Shown piece after piece: positions 44,344 through 53,775 of a stretch of DNA of 64,000 bases (position 1 is its first letter; each line of letters begins with the position of its first letter). Under the pieces are notes generated by a model. The model worked only from the letters and a program-made list of their open reading frames with translations, searched no databases and had not been told where the DNA came from. The DNA comes from Clostridium sp. CAG:440 (GTDB lineage: Bacteria > Bacillota > Clostridia > TANB77 > CAG-508): the NCBI GenBank assembly GCA_000437215.1, contig FR898644.1:1-64000 (forward strand). The letters run 5' to 3'. The position numbers and the translations under genes are program-made.

Positions 44344-45327
44344 ATGATTAAAGAAAATAATGAAGAATTTTTTAAAAACATTTGCCAAAAATATATAGAT
44401 ACAATGTCAAAAGAAATGCTATTAGAAGCTGATAATAAAAAAATATTATATATTTTTATTGAGGATGAATATATAGAATTGAAAGAAAAAGGAAGTATAA
44501 ATATTCAAAATTACAAAGATTATTTAGATGGAGATTTCACAGTATATCAATACGATTCATATCAAGAACTATATAAAGTGACTATAAAAGATGAAATACT
44601 TAATGATATAGAAGATTTAGGGCTATTTGATGATAATAATCAATGGAATTTTTATATTACATTTGAAGAATTGAAAAGACTAGAATACGGATACAAAGTA
44701 CAATATAATTATACATTACTAGAAAAATATATAATAGAAAACGAAGAAGATTTCTATACATATTTTTCTTTAGAACAATTAAATGAATTTGAAGAATCAT
44801 TACATTTATATTATGAAACTGATGATATTGATACTAATAAATGGGGAGAATTGTATTCAAAATCTAATAAATATTTTAATAATAATATTATTGCTTTATC
44901 GGAAGGAATGATAAGTTATTATGATTTGTTACAAGATTATAAAATAAATTATCAACAATATTATGGTTTATCATTAGATAAAGTCATTGAATATTTTAGA
45001 GAAAATGCCATAGTTAATTTAATGGATTATGGAAGTGATAGAGATGAAGGATTACATCAGTTATCTTCTATGTATAAAGAAATTATGGATAACTTAGGTA
45101 TAAAATATTCAAATGTTTATACAGAAGATGTATCTGATGGAAAATATTTAACAACAATAACTTTTGAAGATGATTATTCAATAGAAGTAGATACAAGTGC
45201 TTGGAATGGAATAGAAGTTGTAACAGAAAATATAGAATCTATTTACGAAGAATATGAAAAACAAAGTGAAAAAACAAAACAAAATGAGGTAAAAAATGAA
45301 AAAGAATTTGAGTATGATTTCAATTAA
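44344..45327 (+). CDS. Unknown acidic accessory protein, last gene of the block
   Basis: This 327-residue acidic protein is not recognised. The segment DRDEGLHQLSSMYKEIMDNLGIKYSNVYTEDVSDGKYLTTITFEDDYSIEVDTSAWNGIEVVTENIESI near the end looks like a small separate alpha/beta domain. GGAGG is 10 bases before the ATG. A strong hairpin follows the stop, so this gene ends the transcript. Confidence 0.5.
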   Translation: MIKENNEEFFKNICQKYIDTMSKEMLLEADNKKILYIFIEDEYIELKEKGSINIQNYKDYLDGDFTVYQYDSYQELYKVTIKDEILNDIEDLGLFDDNNQWNFYITFEELKRLEYGYKVQYNYTLLEKYIIENEEDFYTYFSLEQLNEFEESLHLYYETDDIDTNKWGELYSKSNKYFNNNIIALSEGMISYYDLLQDYKINYQQYYGLSLDKVIEYFRENAIVNLMDYGSDRDEGLHQLSSMYKEIMDNLGIKYSNVYTEDVSDGKYLTTITFEDDYSIEVDTSAWNGIEVVTENIESIYEEYEKQSEKTKQNEVKNEKEFEYDFN

Positions 45328-45335
45328 AAAAATTA

Positions 45336-45548
45336 GAGAAAGTGGAGTAAAAAATGCTCCACTTTTCTCAGTATTTGGAATAAAAAATATCTCCCAGAGG
45401 GCAAAATGGGTTTTAGGGCTTTTGCCCTAAACAGCGAAAAGGGTGTCAAAACACCACGCTGGCGAATATTGGGCATTAAAAAATGCCTCATTATTCGGAG
45501 CAAATAAATTGCTCTAGATTTTTTTGTACTTCGCTTTGCTAGTACAAA
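45336..45548. other. Array of six hairpins upstream of the mobilisation genes, candidate oriT
   Basis: The gap between the accessory operon and the mobilisation genes holds six stems in a row: GAGAAAGTGGAG (45336-45369, likely terminator), TTAGGGC-TTTT-GCCCTAA (45413-45430), a bipartite stem CAGCG/GGTGT with ACACC/CGCTG (45432-45461), GGGCATT/AATGCCT (45471-45488), GAGCAA/TTGCTC (45498-45514) and TTTGTACT/AGTACAAA (45523-45548). It is more GC-rich than its surroundings. Its place just before MobC and the relaxase fits an origin of transfer. A nic site cannot be named. Confidence 0.5.
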
Positions 45549-45581
45549 TATTTTTTTTATTTATAAAGAGAGGTGGATATC

Positions 45582-46199
45582 ATGCTTGATAGTGAAAAAG
45601 AATTAGAAAAAATATTCTTATCATATAATAAAATTTTATTAAAACTTAAACATCAAGGTATTAAAACTAAAAATAATAATGAAATTACACATAAGGATTT
45701 AAGACAAGCTATAGATGTAATGTTAAAGAAACATCCAACTTGTAGATGGCGAAGTAATAAAGTAAAAAGTAGAAAATTTTATATTTTAGAGGAAGGTTAT
45801 CATTGGCTGATAGAAGTTCTTTTTCAAAATAAAAATGACTTAATTGATGCTGATATAAAATTCTTTCAAAAGAGAATAAGATTGTATGAAGATTTTTTGA
45901 AAGTAAAACCTAAAGAATTATTTTGCGAGAATATTCCATATTTACAACTAGAAAATTTTTTTGACAGGAAAATAGATACAGTAAGAAAAGCAATAGAAAA
46001 ATTGGAGAAGAAATACAGTATTAAATTGAGATATAAAGAAAACAATCAAGTATATGTTTATAGCAAAGGTATAGAACTATTATGCAAAGAATGTTTTAAA
46101 CAAAAATACTTGGAGATATTAGAAGATTATAAAATGGAACTAACTGAAAAATATATAGAAGCTGGTTATCCATATGATAATTTTTTTCATAGAAATTAA
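45582..46199 (+). CDS. Unknown protein in the mobilisation operon
   Basis: This 205-residue basic, helical protein is not recognised. It may bind DNA: YLQLENFFDRKIDTVRKAIEKLEKKYSIKLRY looks like a helix-turn-helix. GAGAGGTGG precedes the ATG at 45582. It lies between the hairpin array and the MobC-like gene, so a relaxosome accessory role is possible. Confidence 0.5.
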   Translation: MLDSEKELEKIFLSYNKILLKLKHQGIKTKNNNEITHKDLRQAIDVMLKKHPTCRWRSNKVKSRKFYILEEGYHWLIEVLFQNKNDLIDADIKFFQKRIRLYEDFLKVKPKELFCENIPYLQLENFFDRKIDTVRKAIEKLEKKYSIKLRYKENNQVYVYSKGIELLCKECFKQKYLEILEDYKMELTEKYIEAGYPYDNFFHRN

Positions 46200-46222
46200 A
46201 TGAATCGAAAGGAATGATAATA

Positions 46223-46645
46223 ATGAAATTTAATTCTAAGCAAAGAAGAAAAAGCATAAAAGTTTGGTTGTCAGATGAAGAAAGAATTTTAGTAGAATCA
46301 AAGGCAGAATTTTATGGTTATAAACGACTTGCAAAATATATTCGTGATGCAGCAATATATGAAAAAGTAACTTATATAAACTTAAAAAATAAAGAGGAAT
46401 TATATGTTGCATATAGTGAAAATACAAAAGAATTAAAGAAAATAACTAAGGAGATTAGACATATAAGTAAATATGCAACTCAATTAACAGATGAAACTAA
46501 AAAAAATATTTTAGATATTATGTATGCAATATTAAGAAATCAAAAATCAATGATAAAACTTATTGATGAAAAATTAGATTTAGATGTTTGGAAAGAAATC
46601 AATCATAATAAAATTAAAGATGTGGAGGAAAAGCAATGCCAGTAA
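46223..46645 (+). CDS. mobC: MobC-like relaxosome accessory protein
   Basis: This 140-residue protein has a ribbon-helix-helix-like start (RRKSIKVWLSDEERILVESKAEFYGYKRLAKYIRDAAI) typical of MobC/bacterial mobilisation proteins, which help the relaxase open oriT. A helical C-terminal part with TKEIRHISKYATQL follows. The ATG at 46223 has better spacing from the GAAAGGA than the one at 46214. It overlaps the relaxase gene by 10 bases. Confidence 0.8.
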   Translation: MKFNSKQRRKSIKVWLSDEERILVESKAEFYGYKRLAKYIRDAAIYEKVTYINLKNKEELYVAYSENTKELKKITKEIRHISKYATQLTDETKKNILDIMYAILRNQKSMIKLIDEKLDLDVWKEINHNKIKDVEEKQCQ

Positions 46646-48267
46646 CTAAAAGATTAGCACATTTAGGATCACCTAAAAATCTAATTGAATACATACTTGA
46701 TGAAAAAAATGATGGCGAAAAAGTAGGCTTAGCAAGTTCATTAAATTGTTGTGTTGAAACTGCATTATATGAATTTAAAGATATACAAAAAAAATACAAA
46801 ATGGGTGGAACTAGGGGAGCCTATCATATTATCCAAAGTTTTTCTCCAAAAGATAAAATTACTGTAGAGCAAGCTAACGAAATTGGATTAAGAATGTGCA
46901 AAGAATTATATCCTACTTTTCAATGTGTTGTATCAACTCATATTGATAAAGGACACATACATAATCATATATGCGTAAATGCAATAAATTTGGAAGGGAG
47001 AAAATTAGAGGATAGACTTGCAAACCAAAAAGAGGGCCTTTATGGAATAAGTGATACAAGTGATCAAATAGCAGCAGAATATGGGTGTTTTATAATGCCT
47101 CGAAAAACATATTTAAAATCTAAAAATTATCAAGATTACTATTATCAATACAAAAGGCAATCTTGGAAAGAACAAATTGAAGAACATTTAGAGAAACTTA
47201 TTCAAAAATGTAATAGTATTGATGAATTGTTAGATGAATTGTCGATTTTAGGATATGAAATAAGGAGAGGCAAACATATTGCAGTGAGGTGTTTGGGCAT
47301 GCAAAGATATGCAAGAATAGATACTATAAATTTAAAGTACACTATTAACAATTTGAGTAAGTTATATAGAGAAAAAGATAATGTAAAGTTGTTAGCTATT
47401 AAAACAGAACCAAATGAATTTAATTCTATAATATTTCAAAAAGCAAATGAATCTAAAATTGCTATTGAAAAAAGTCAATTAGGTGCAAAAGGAAAAAGTT
47501 ATAGTGAATATCAAAAAACAAAATATAAAGAAATAAAAAGATATTATCAATTAAAACAACAATTAGAATATTTGGACAAATATAATATTAGAGATTTTGA
47601 TGACATTGAATTACAAATATCACTTAAAAGAAGTCAAATTAAAAATAAAAATGTTCAAATGAAAAAGAATAAAGAAAGATTTGATAATGTTCTTAAAATT
47701 ACAGAAATGGCAAATGATTATATTAGGCTTCATACTGTATATGAATATGCTAATTTCTATAAAGAGCAAGACAAAGATTATGTTTTACCTAAAGAGGTTG
47801 AAATATTTTTAAACATACAAAAGAAATTGAATATATCTTCTATTGATGAGGCAAAAGAGTTAATAAAAAATTCAAGAACAGAAAGAATTGAGATAAATAA
47901 AAAAAGAAAAGAAGTTTTGGAACTTCAAAGGGAACTTAACCATTTAGAAACAATAAAGGAAGAAAAATTATCAAGTAGTAATTTATATATCCACAATATT
48001 AAATTTGGTGGAAATAGAATTGACTATAAAAATTCAAATGATAAAGAGTTTTGTGTAAATTTACCATATTCAAATTTTAAAATTTATATTGATAAAAAAT
48101 TTACTGCATATAATGAAAAACATCAGTTTTATACATTGTATTTGGTAGATGATAAAGAATACAAACTATATGATGAAAACAATAAAGAAGTTGGAAGAAT
48201 AATAGGAACAGAATTAGAAAAATTTGTTTTAGATAAGAAAAAAGAAATTGATTCATTATATAAATAA
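46636..48267 (+). CDS. MOBP-type relaxase
   Basis: This 543-residue protein nicks the element at oriT and leads the strand into the recipient. It shows the relaxase/VirD2-like domain: MPVTKRLAHLGSPKNLIEYI, the Tyr-containing start, GAYHIIQSFSPKD and the HUH metal motif HIDKGHIHNH (His102, His107, His109, His111 region). The C-terminal 300 residues are helical and charged, without a clear second domain. It is coupled to mobC. It resembles relaxases of clostridial conjugative elements. Confidence 0.88.
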   Translation: MPVTKRLAHLGSPKNLIEYILDEKNDGEKVGLASSLNCCVETALYEFKDIQKKYKMGGTRGAYHIIQSFSPKDKITVEQANEIGLRMCKELYPTFQCVVSTHIDKGHIHNHICVNAINLEGRKLEDRLANQKEGLYGISDTSDQIAAEYGCFIMPRKTYLKSKNYQDYYYQYKRQSWKEQIEEHLEKLIQKCNSIDELLDELSILGYEIRRGKHIAVRCLGMQRYARIDTINLKYTINNLSKLYREKDNVKLLAIKTEPNEFNSIIFQKANESKIAIEKSQLGAKGKSYSEYQKTKYKEIKRYYQLKQQLEYLDKYNIRDFDDIELQISLKRSQIKNKNVQMKKNKERFDNVLKITEMANDYIRLHTVYEYANFYKEQDKDYVLPKEVEIFLNIQKKLNISSIDEAKELIKNSRTERIEINKKRKEVLELQRELNHLETIKEEKLSSSNLYIHNIKFGGNRIDYKNSNDKEFCVNLPYSNFKIYIDKKFTAYNEKHQFYTLYLVDDKEYKLYDENNKEVGRIIGTELEKFVLDKKKEIDSLYK

Positions 48268-48334
48268 CTAAAAAATAATTGGCTCTAGATTAAATTCTGG
48301 GGTTTTTTTTGATGTAAAGGAGGAAGTTTATACT

Positions 48335-49794
48335 ATGTTAAAATTATTGAGTTTATTCACAGGAATAGGTGCGTTTGAAAAGGCTTTAGAGAGAATAAAT
48401 GTAAATTATGAATTAGTAGGTTTTTCTGAAATAGACAAATTCGCAATAAAATCATATTGTGCTATTCATAATATAACAGAAGATAAAAATTTAGGAGATG
48501 TGTCAAAAATAAATATTAAAAAAATACCGAATTTTGATATTATGACTTGGGGATTTCCGTGTCAGGATATAAGCATTGCACGGAAAAATGCAGGGAATAC
48601 AAAAAGGAAAGACTAGAAGCGGATTATATTACGAAGCTTATAAAATTTTAGAAGAAAAGAAACCTAAATATTCAATTATTGAAAATGTAAAGAATTTAAC
48701 AAGTAAAAGGTTTGAAAAAGAGTTTAATTCTATATTAAGTGATATAGAACAATTAGGATACAACAATTACTGGAAAGTGCTTAATGCAAAAGATTTTCGG
48801 AATACCACAAAATCGAGAAAGAGTTTTTATTATCTCTATTCGTAAAGATATTGATAACGGAACTTTTAAATTTCCACTTCCAATAACATTAGAATTAAGA
48901 CTTAAAGATATATTAGAGGAAAAAGTAGATGAAAAATTTTACTTGACAGAGAAAGGAATAGGCAGATTGATAAAGAAAAATAATAAATTGGTAAAAGAGT
49001 GTAAAAATCCTAATTTAAGTTCTTGTCTTATAGCAGGTTATCACAAAATGAGTGGAAATCAAAATCAATATATAGCAGAAAAAAATAAGATTGAAAGAAT
49101 TACAGGCATTTATGACACAGAACAAGCAAAACATCAAGCAGGTAGTATATACAATTCAAATGGAATATCTCCAACTTTGACTACTATGGATAAAGGAGGA
49201 GATAAACAGCCATATGTAATTGTTCAAGAGGCTACTAAAAAGGGATATACAAAAGCAATGGAAGGAGATTCAATAAATATTTCATATCCTAATAGTATTA
49301 CCAAAAGAGGGAGAGTCGGAAAAAATATATCTCAAACAATTCTAACTTCGCCTAATATAGCAACGGTTGTTGAAGAACCTAAAACAATATGTTTGAACAA
49401 TTTATATAAGCAGCCTAGTGTTCAAGACAGAATTTATGATACAGAAGGAATATCAACAGCTATTACAGCAAGTCAATTTAGACCAAATTTTGCTGAAAGA
49501 AAAATGTTTAATCCTTTTAATAATAAAGAAATAAAAGATATTGCTCCTACACAGACTACTACATGTGGAAATGTAACATCAAGTGCAGCAGTATTAATTT
49601 CAGAAGATGGAAATCACTTTATGAAAATAAGAAAACTAACACCACTTGAATGTTGGCGACTTATGGGATTCAGTGATGAGGACTTTTATAAAGCAAAAAC
49701 AGTAGGAATATCAGATACACAACTTTATAGACAGGCAGGTAATAGTATTGTTGTGAATGTCCTTGAAGCAATATTTAAAAAGTTATTGAAATAA
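48335..49794 (+). CDS. DNA (cytosine-5) methyltransferase, needs +1 shifts at codons 83 and 155 (CGG)
   Basis: This enzyme transfers a methyl group from SAM to cytosine C5. Motif I is LSLFTGIGAFEKALE, the catalytic Cys lies in WGFPCQDIS, then come ENVKNL and, near the end, LTPLECWRLMGF and RQAGNSIVVNVLEAIF. Frame 0 stops at 48616. Reading CGGA at 48581-48584 as Gly gives ISIAGKMQGIQKGKTRSGLYYEA. Reading CGGA at 48798-48801 as Gly gives AKDFGIPQNRERVFIISI, motif VIII. With both, the protein is 485 residues and complete. The target sequence is unknown. No restriction endonuclease gene is beside it, so it is probably an orphan methylase that protects the element. Confidence 0.9.
48581..48584 (+). 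other. CGGN +1 frameshift site 1 in the C5 methyltransferase gene
   Basis: In-frame CGG (codon 83) followed by A; the upstream codon is GCA. Gly reading restores the segment after the catalytic PCQ motif. Confidence 0.88.
48798..48801 (+). other. CGGN +1 frameshift site 2 in the C5 methyltransferase gene
   Basis: In-frame CGG (codon 155 of the shifted reading) followed by A; the upstream codon is TTT. Gly reading restores DFGIPQNRERV. Confidence 0.88.
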
Positions 49795-49911
49795 AAAATA
49801 TGAATGTATGCCAAAGTGATTTATAAAAATAGATTATTTTGTTTTTTTTTATATTATTTTATAACTTTTATGATATAATAAATAAAAATTACAAAAATTG
49901 GGAGGTTATAG

Positions 49912-50550
49912 ATGTTAGAGAATATAGAAGTTTTATACCATAGTAGTATAAGAATAAATAAGGATAAAATAATTTATATAGATCCATTTAAAATAGATAA
50001 AAATTATAATGATGCAGATATTGTTTTTATAACACATGATCATTATGACCATTATTCAGAAGAGGACATAGATAAAGTAATAAATAAGAATACAACTATT
50101 ATAATACCAGAAGAATTATTAACGAAACTATTGAGAAAAGGCATAAATAAAAATGCAATTATTACAGTAGAGCCGAATGTAAAGTATATGGTACAAGGAA
50201 TCAAATTTGAAACAATACCAGCTTATAATACAAACAAATCTTTTCATCCAAAAGAAAATGATTGGGCTGGTTATATAATTACACTAAATGATATTAGGTA
50301 CTATGTTGCAGGAGATACAGACATTACAGAAGAAAATAGAAAAGTAAAATGTGATGTTGCTTTTGTTCCTGTTGGAGGAACATATACAATGGATTTTAAA
50401 GAAGCAGCACAATTAATAAATGAAATACAACCTAAAATAGCAGTTCCAATTCATTATGGCAGTGTAATTGGAACAGAACAAGATGCAAGTGATTTTATAA
50501 AATTGTTACATCCAAATATAAAGGGTATGATTTTAATGAAAAATAGGTGA
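49912..50550 (+). CDS. Metallo-beta-lactamase fold hydrolase
   Basis: This 212-residue protein is of the UPF0173/YtkL-like MBL group. The metal motif is THDHYDHYSEED, followed by AGDTD and a final IHYGS histidine. Substrates of this group are unknown. It has GGGAGG before the ATG and a TATAAT at 49874-49879, so it is transcribed from its own promoter, with the small gene at 50566 behind it. Confidence 0.83.
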   Translation: MLENIEVLYHSSIRINKDKIIYIDPFKIDKNYNDADIVFITHDHYDHYSEEDIDKVINKNTTIIIPEELLTKLLRKGINKNAIITVEPNVKYMVQGIKFETIPAYNTNKSFHPKENDWAGYIITLNDIRYYVAGDTDITEENRKVKCDVAFVPVGGTYTMDFKEAAQLINEIQPKIAVPIHYGSVIGTEQDASDFIKLLHPNIKGMILMKNR

Positions 50551-50565
50551 AAGAGGTAATATAAA

Positions 50566-50745
50566 ATGCAATTTACAAACAAAGATATTCAGCTATTCAA
50601 TAATGCAGGAATAGATGTTGAAAATAAGAATTATACAAATGAAGAAGTAGAGGAGTTAAAAATAAAAGTTATAGATTTTATAATGAGCCAAAGTACAAAA
50701 GATATAGATAAATATAATAAACAATTTATGGACTTGTTACAATAA
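50566..50745 (+). CDS. Small unknown protein
   Basis: This 59-residue protein (MQFTNKDIQLFNNAGIDVENKNYTNEE...) has AGAGGTAA upstream and lies 15 bases after the hydrolase gene. It is acidic and helical and has no signal or known motif. It could be a small partner of the hydrolase. It was recognised by its ribosome binding site and clean reading. Confidence 0.5.
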   Translation: MQFTNKDIQLFNNAGIDVENKNYTNEEVEELKIKVIDFIMSQSTKDIDKYNKQFMDLLQ

Positions 50746-50775
50746 TTTTTTCGTAAAGGCAGATATATAAAGAAA

Positions 50776-50819
50776 AATAGCAGATAAATCTAGTTTTGTA
50801 CTTAGAATTATCTGCTATT
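50776..50819 (-). terminator. Terminator of the XRE regulator gene
   Basis: AATAGCAGATAA (50777-50788) pairs with TTATCTGCTATT (50808-50819); the T-run follows on the minus strand, and the stem covers the stop codon of the regulator gene. Confidence 0.75.
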
Positions 50820-51054
50820 CTGCCATTACATCATCAAATAGAGGATCTGAATAAAATTCTGCCAAAGTTATATTAAATGCTTCACATATATGCAAAACCG
50901 TATCTGACCTTAAATTTTTGGTATCACCATTCATAAAATCCAAAAATGTAGGTAATGATATTCCAGCAGCTTGGGTTAAAGCAAATGGTTTCTTTATATT
51001 ATTTTGTTTCATTAGTTGCTTTATTCTTTTTCTTGTCGCAACGGCAAGTTGCAT
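50815..51054 (-). CDS. XRE family transcriptional regulator
   Basis: This 79-residue protein is a Cro/CI-type helix-turn-helix: RKRIKQLMKQNNIKKPFALTQAAGISLPTFLDFMNGDTKNLRSDTVLHICEAFNITLAEF. AAGGTG precedes its ATG. It is divergent from the radical SAM operon, and the 250-base gap between them holds three copies of a palindrome, its probable operator. The same palindrome lies at two further promoters (58521 and 62506), so it may control a small regulon. Confidence 0.85.
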   Translation of the reverse strand: MQLAVATRKRIKQLMKQNNIKKPFALTQAAGISLPTFLDFMNGDTKNLRSDTVLHICEAFNITLAEFYSDPLFDDVMAE

Positions 51055-51107
51055 AAAAAAACACCTTCTTTCTTTGAAAAAGTATAGCAGAATAAAAAGC
51101 TACGCAG

Positions 51108-51173
51108 TTAAGGTATTCCTTAATTTTTGGAAAAATTAAGAAATACCTTAAAAATAATTAAGAAATTCCTTAA
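51108..51173. promoter_or_regulatory. Three operator copies (TTAAGGTATTCCTTAA type)
   Basis: TTAAGGTATTCCTTAA at 51108-51123, TTAAGAAATACCTTAA at 51136-51151 and TTAAGAAATTCCTTAA at 51158-51173 are near-perfect palindromes. They lie between the divergent XRE gene and the radical SAM operon promoter. Confidence 0.8.
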
Positions 51174-51178
51174 ATATA

Positions 51179-51207
51179 TTGAAAAAATTTGAAAAATAAT
51201 GTAAAAT
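51179..51207 (+). promoter_or_regulatory. Promoter of the radical SAM operon
   Basis: TTGAAA at 51179-51184 and TAAAAT at 51202-51207, spacer 17, directly after the third operator copy. Confidence 0.7.
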
Positions 51208-51310
51208 AATTACAGTAACAAGAACTATTACAAGAAAACTTATATATTTTAGTATTCTCAAAAATACAAAAAATATTTTAAGTATGCAAATTTTATATGG
51301 GAGGGAGAAA

Positions 51311-52387
51311 ATGGATTATAAAATCAAAGAGTTTAACTTGCATATCACAGAACATTGTTCTGGACATTGTCCAATGTGTTATGCTACTGATGAAAAATTG
51401 CCTAGAAAACATGGAAGTATTGAAAAACTAAAGTTAATAGTACATAATGCTGTTGCAAATGGAAAGGTCGAGCGATTTGTAATGGTAGGAGGAGATCCAT
51501 GTGAACATCCAAATTTAGTTGAATTGTTAAAATTTATAAAAGACGAAGGAAAAAAATTTAATGTTAATACTAAAGCAATGGTAATATCCAATACTCATGA
51601 TTATAAAGAAAATGGTAAACCAGTAGAAATTGAAGAGATAGCAGAATATATAGATGGATTATGTTTTACAGTACATAGTGATAATGAAAAAGAACATGAT
51701 AAATTCAACGGGTGTATAGGATCTTATAAACATGCTATTGAGAATATAAGTAAATATGCAAAAGTAAAAAAGAAAAATCAGGAAATTTGTATAATAATAA
51801 ACTTAATGCCACAAACAGTTAATAAATTAGAAGATATAATGATTAATATTGATAAAGATTTGAATGGGTGTGTGGATGGGTTTGCAATACAAAGAATTGC
51901 ACCTATAGGTAAAGCATGTGGTTCGGAAAAATATTTTATTGAACAAGAAGATGTTAACAAAGTTTTTGAAACTTGTAAAAAAATGAAAGAAGAAAAAGGA
52001 TATTACTTTGAATTTGTTGATTCATTCCCGTTATGTATTGTAAATAAAAAATATTGGGATATGTTATATAAAGGAGGATGTAATTGGGGAACAGATTATT
52101 GTGCTGTATTTGCAGATGGAACAATTTCAAGATGTGCAATGTCAGAAAAGAAGTTATCAAAAAATGTAACTGAATTAGATACTCCAGAAAAATTTAAAGA
52201 TTTTTGGCAAAATGATTCAGAACTTATAAAATTCAGAAACAAAGAACATTTGGATGAAAAATGTAAAAGTTGTAAATTATTAAAAGAATGTGGTGGAGGC
52301 TGCGTATTAGCAAGAAATACAGGTGATCCATATAAAATGGATCCACCATTAAAAGGACATGACTATCTTGCAAAAAGAAATAATTAA
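51311..52387 (+). CDS. Radical SAM/SPASM enzyme
   Basis: This 358-residue protein has the radical SAM cluster motif CSGHCPMC (Cys16, Cys20, Cys23) and a C-terminal SPASM-type cysteine set (GGCNWGTDYCAVFADGTISRC, then CKSCKLLKECGGGC) that holds extra iron-sulfur clusters. Such enzymes mostly modify ribosomally made peptides or proteins. The ATG at 51311 has GGGAGGGAG upstream. It opens an operon with two adenylate-forming ligases, another radical SAM enzyme and a GNAT. No obvious precursor peptide is seen, so the substrate is unknown. Confidence 0.85.
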   Translation: MDYKIKEFNLHITEHCSGHCPMCYATDEKLPRKHGSIEKLKLIVHNAVANGKVERFVMVGGDPCEHPNLVELLKFIKDEGKKFNVNTKAMVISNTHDYKENGKPVEIEEIAEYIDGLCFTVHSDNEKEHDKFNGCIGSYKHAIENISKYAKVKKKNQEICIIINLMPQTVNKLEDIMINIDKDLNGCVDGFAIQRIAPIGKACGSEKYFIEQEDVNKVFETCKKMKEEKGYYFEFVDSFPLCIVNKKYWDMLYKGGCNWGTDYCAVFADGTISRCAMSEKKLSKNVTELDTPEKFKDFWQNDSELIKFRNKEHLDEKCKSCKLLKECGGGCVLARNTGDPYKMDPPLKGHDYLAKRNN

Positions 52388-52405
52388 AAGGAGAATGTGT
52401 GTATT

Positions 52406-53773
52406 ATGAGTGATTTTAATGAAATGGATTACTTAGAAATGAAGAAAAATGAGATTAAAATATTTAGAGCAAAAGATCATGGAAAAGAAGTAGACAAAAT
52501 TATGCAAAAAGATTTTGCAAGAATAAGGAATTTTCCTTATAATTCATATGATGATATTCAAAAGTGGCAGTTAAAAAGAATATCAGAAATAGTCGATTAT
52601 GCTTATGAAAATATACCACTATATCATAAAAAATATTCTAAGATAGGATATAAAAAGGGAATGATAAAAACTTGGGAGGATTTCAAAAAGTTACCATTAT
52701 TATATAAGGAAGAGCTTATCGAAGGATTTCCAGAAGAAATTGCTAAAAATGTAGAAGATTTTAATTTATCAACAAGAAGTTCTGGTTCAAGCGGTAAATT
52801 TGTAACATTATCACTTTCACTAGATGCCATTTATACAGATACAATACAAGGAGTAAGACAACTTATGCTCCAAAGTGGTGATAATTATAAACCAGAGGAT
52901 ATTACTTTATTTATATATACATTGCCATGGTGGATTAGAAATATAGATGGAAAATATAAACAAGACTTTCTACCAACTACATCATCAGTGGAAGAGGTTA
53001 TAAAGAAATTAGAAGAAATTCATCCTAAAATAATTTCTACATATCCAACTTATTTAACTAAAATGGTACCTTATGGGATAGATTTGAAGAAATATGGTGT
53101 AGAATTAGTAATTGTTCATTCTGAACAATCTACTAGACAATCAAGAGATATGTTAGAAAAAGCATTAAATGTAAAAGTACTTGATGAGTATAGTAGTGAA
53201 GAATTAACTAGAATTGCTCTTGAATGTCCAGAACATATATATCATTTAGAAGAAGATGCTTGTTACATAGAGATTGTTGATCCAAAAACAAAAGAAAATA
53301 AAAACTATGGAGAAAGAGGAGTTGTAGTAGGAACAAATTTATTAAATATGTCAACACCTATAATAAGATATTATCAAGGAGATTTGGCTGAAATGGAAAA
53401 GCCAGTAAAATGTAAATGTGGAAACAATTGTAGGATATTGAAAAATATAAATGGAAGATATATGGATAGTATTATAACAGAAGATAATAAAATAATTCCA
53501 GCTTCAGCATTTATGGATATAGCATATAACTGGTTTTCAACACTTAGAATTCCTATACATGGATTAAGGTATCAATTTATTCAACATTATAAAGGAACAT
53601 TAGAATTATATCTGATAAAAGGAAAATATGAAATTGATATTCAAAAAATAAGGGATAGCTTATATACACTTATTCCAAAAGATATGAAGCTTGAGATAAA
53701 ATTTGTAAGCGAACTTCCTGAAACAGGACAAAAATATAGACCAGTTATTAGTTTTGTTAAGGAAGGAAAATAA
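52406..53773 (+). CDS. Adenylate-forming ligase, phenylacetate-CoA ligase/CapK-like (copy 1)
   Basis: This 455-residue protein belongs to the AMP-forming ligases related to phenylacetate-CoA ligase and CapK. It has the AMP-binding loop STRSSGSSGKFVTLS, the DEYSSEE segment and RYYQGDLAEMEKP, and a cysteine pattern CKCGNNCRILKNINGRYMDSI typical of the group. It activates a carboxylic acid with ATP; the acid is unknown. The ATG at 52406 has GGAG upstream. It is followed at once by a close paralogue, with stop and start overlapping (TAATGATG). Confidence 0.82.
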   Translation: MSDFNEMDYLEMKKNEIKIFRAKDHGKEVDKIMQKDFARIRNFPYNSYDDIQKWQLKRISEIVDYAYENIPLYHKKYSKIGYKKGMIKTWEDFKKLPLLYKEELIEGFPEEIAKNVEDFNLSTRSSGSSGKFVTLSLSLDAIYTDTIQGVRQLMLQSGDNYKPEDITLFIYTLPWWIRNIDGKYKQDFLPTTSSVEEVIKKLEEIHPKIISTYPTYLTKMVPYGIDLKKYGVELVIVHSEQSTRQSRDMLEKALNVKVLDEYSSEELTRIALECPEHIYHLEEDACYIEIVDPKTKENKNYGERGVVVGTNLLNMSTPIIRYYQGDLAEMEKPVKCKCGNNCRILKNINGRYMDSIITEDNKIIPASAFMDIAYNWFSTLRIPIHGLRYQFIQHYKGTLELYLIKGKYEIDIQKIRDSLYTLIPKDMKLEIKFVSELPETGQKYRPVISFVKEGK

Positions 53774-53775
53774 TG

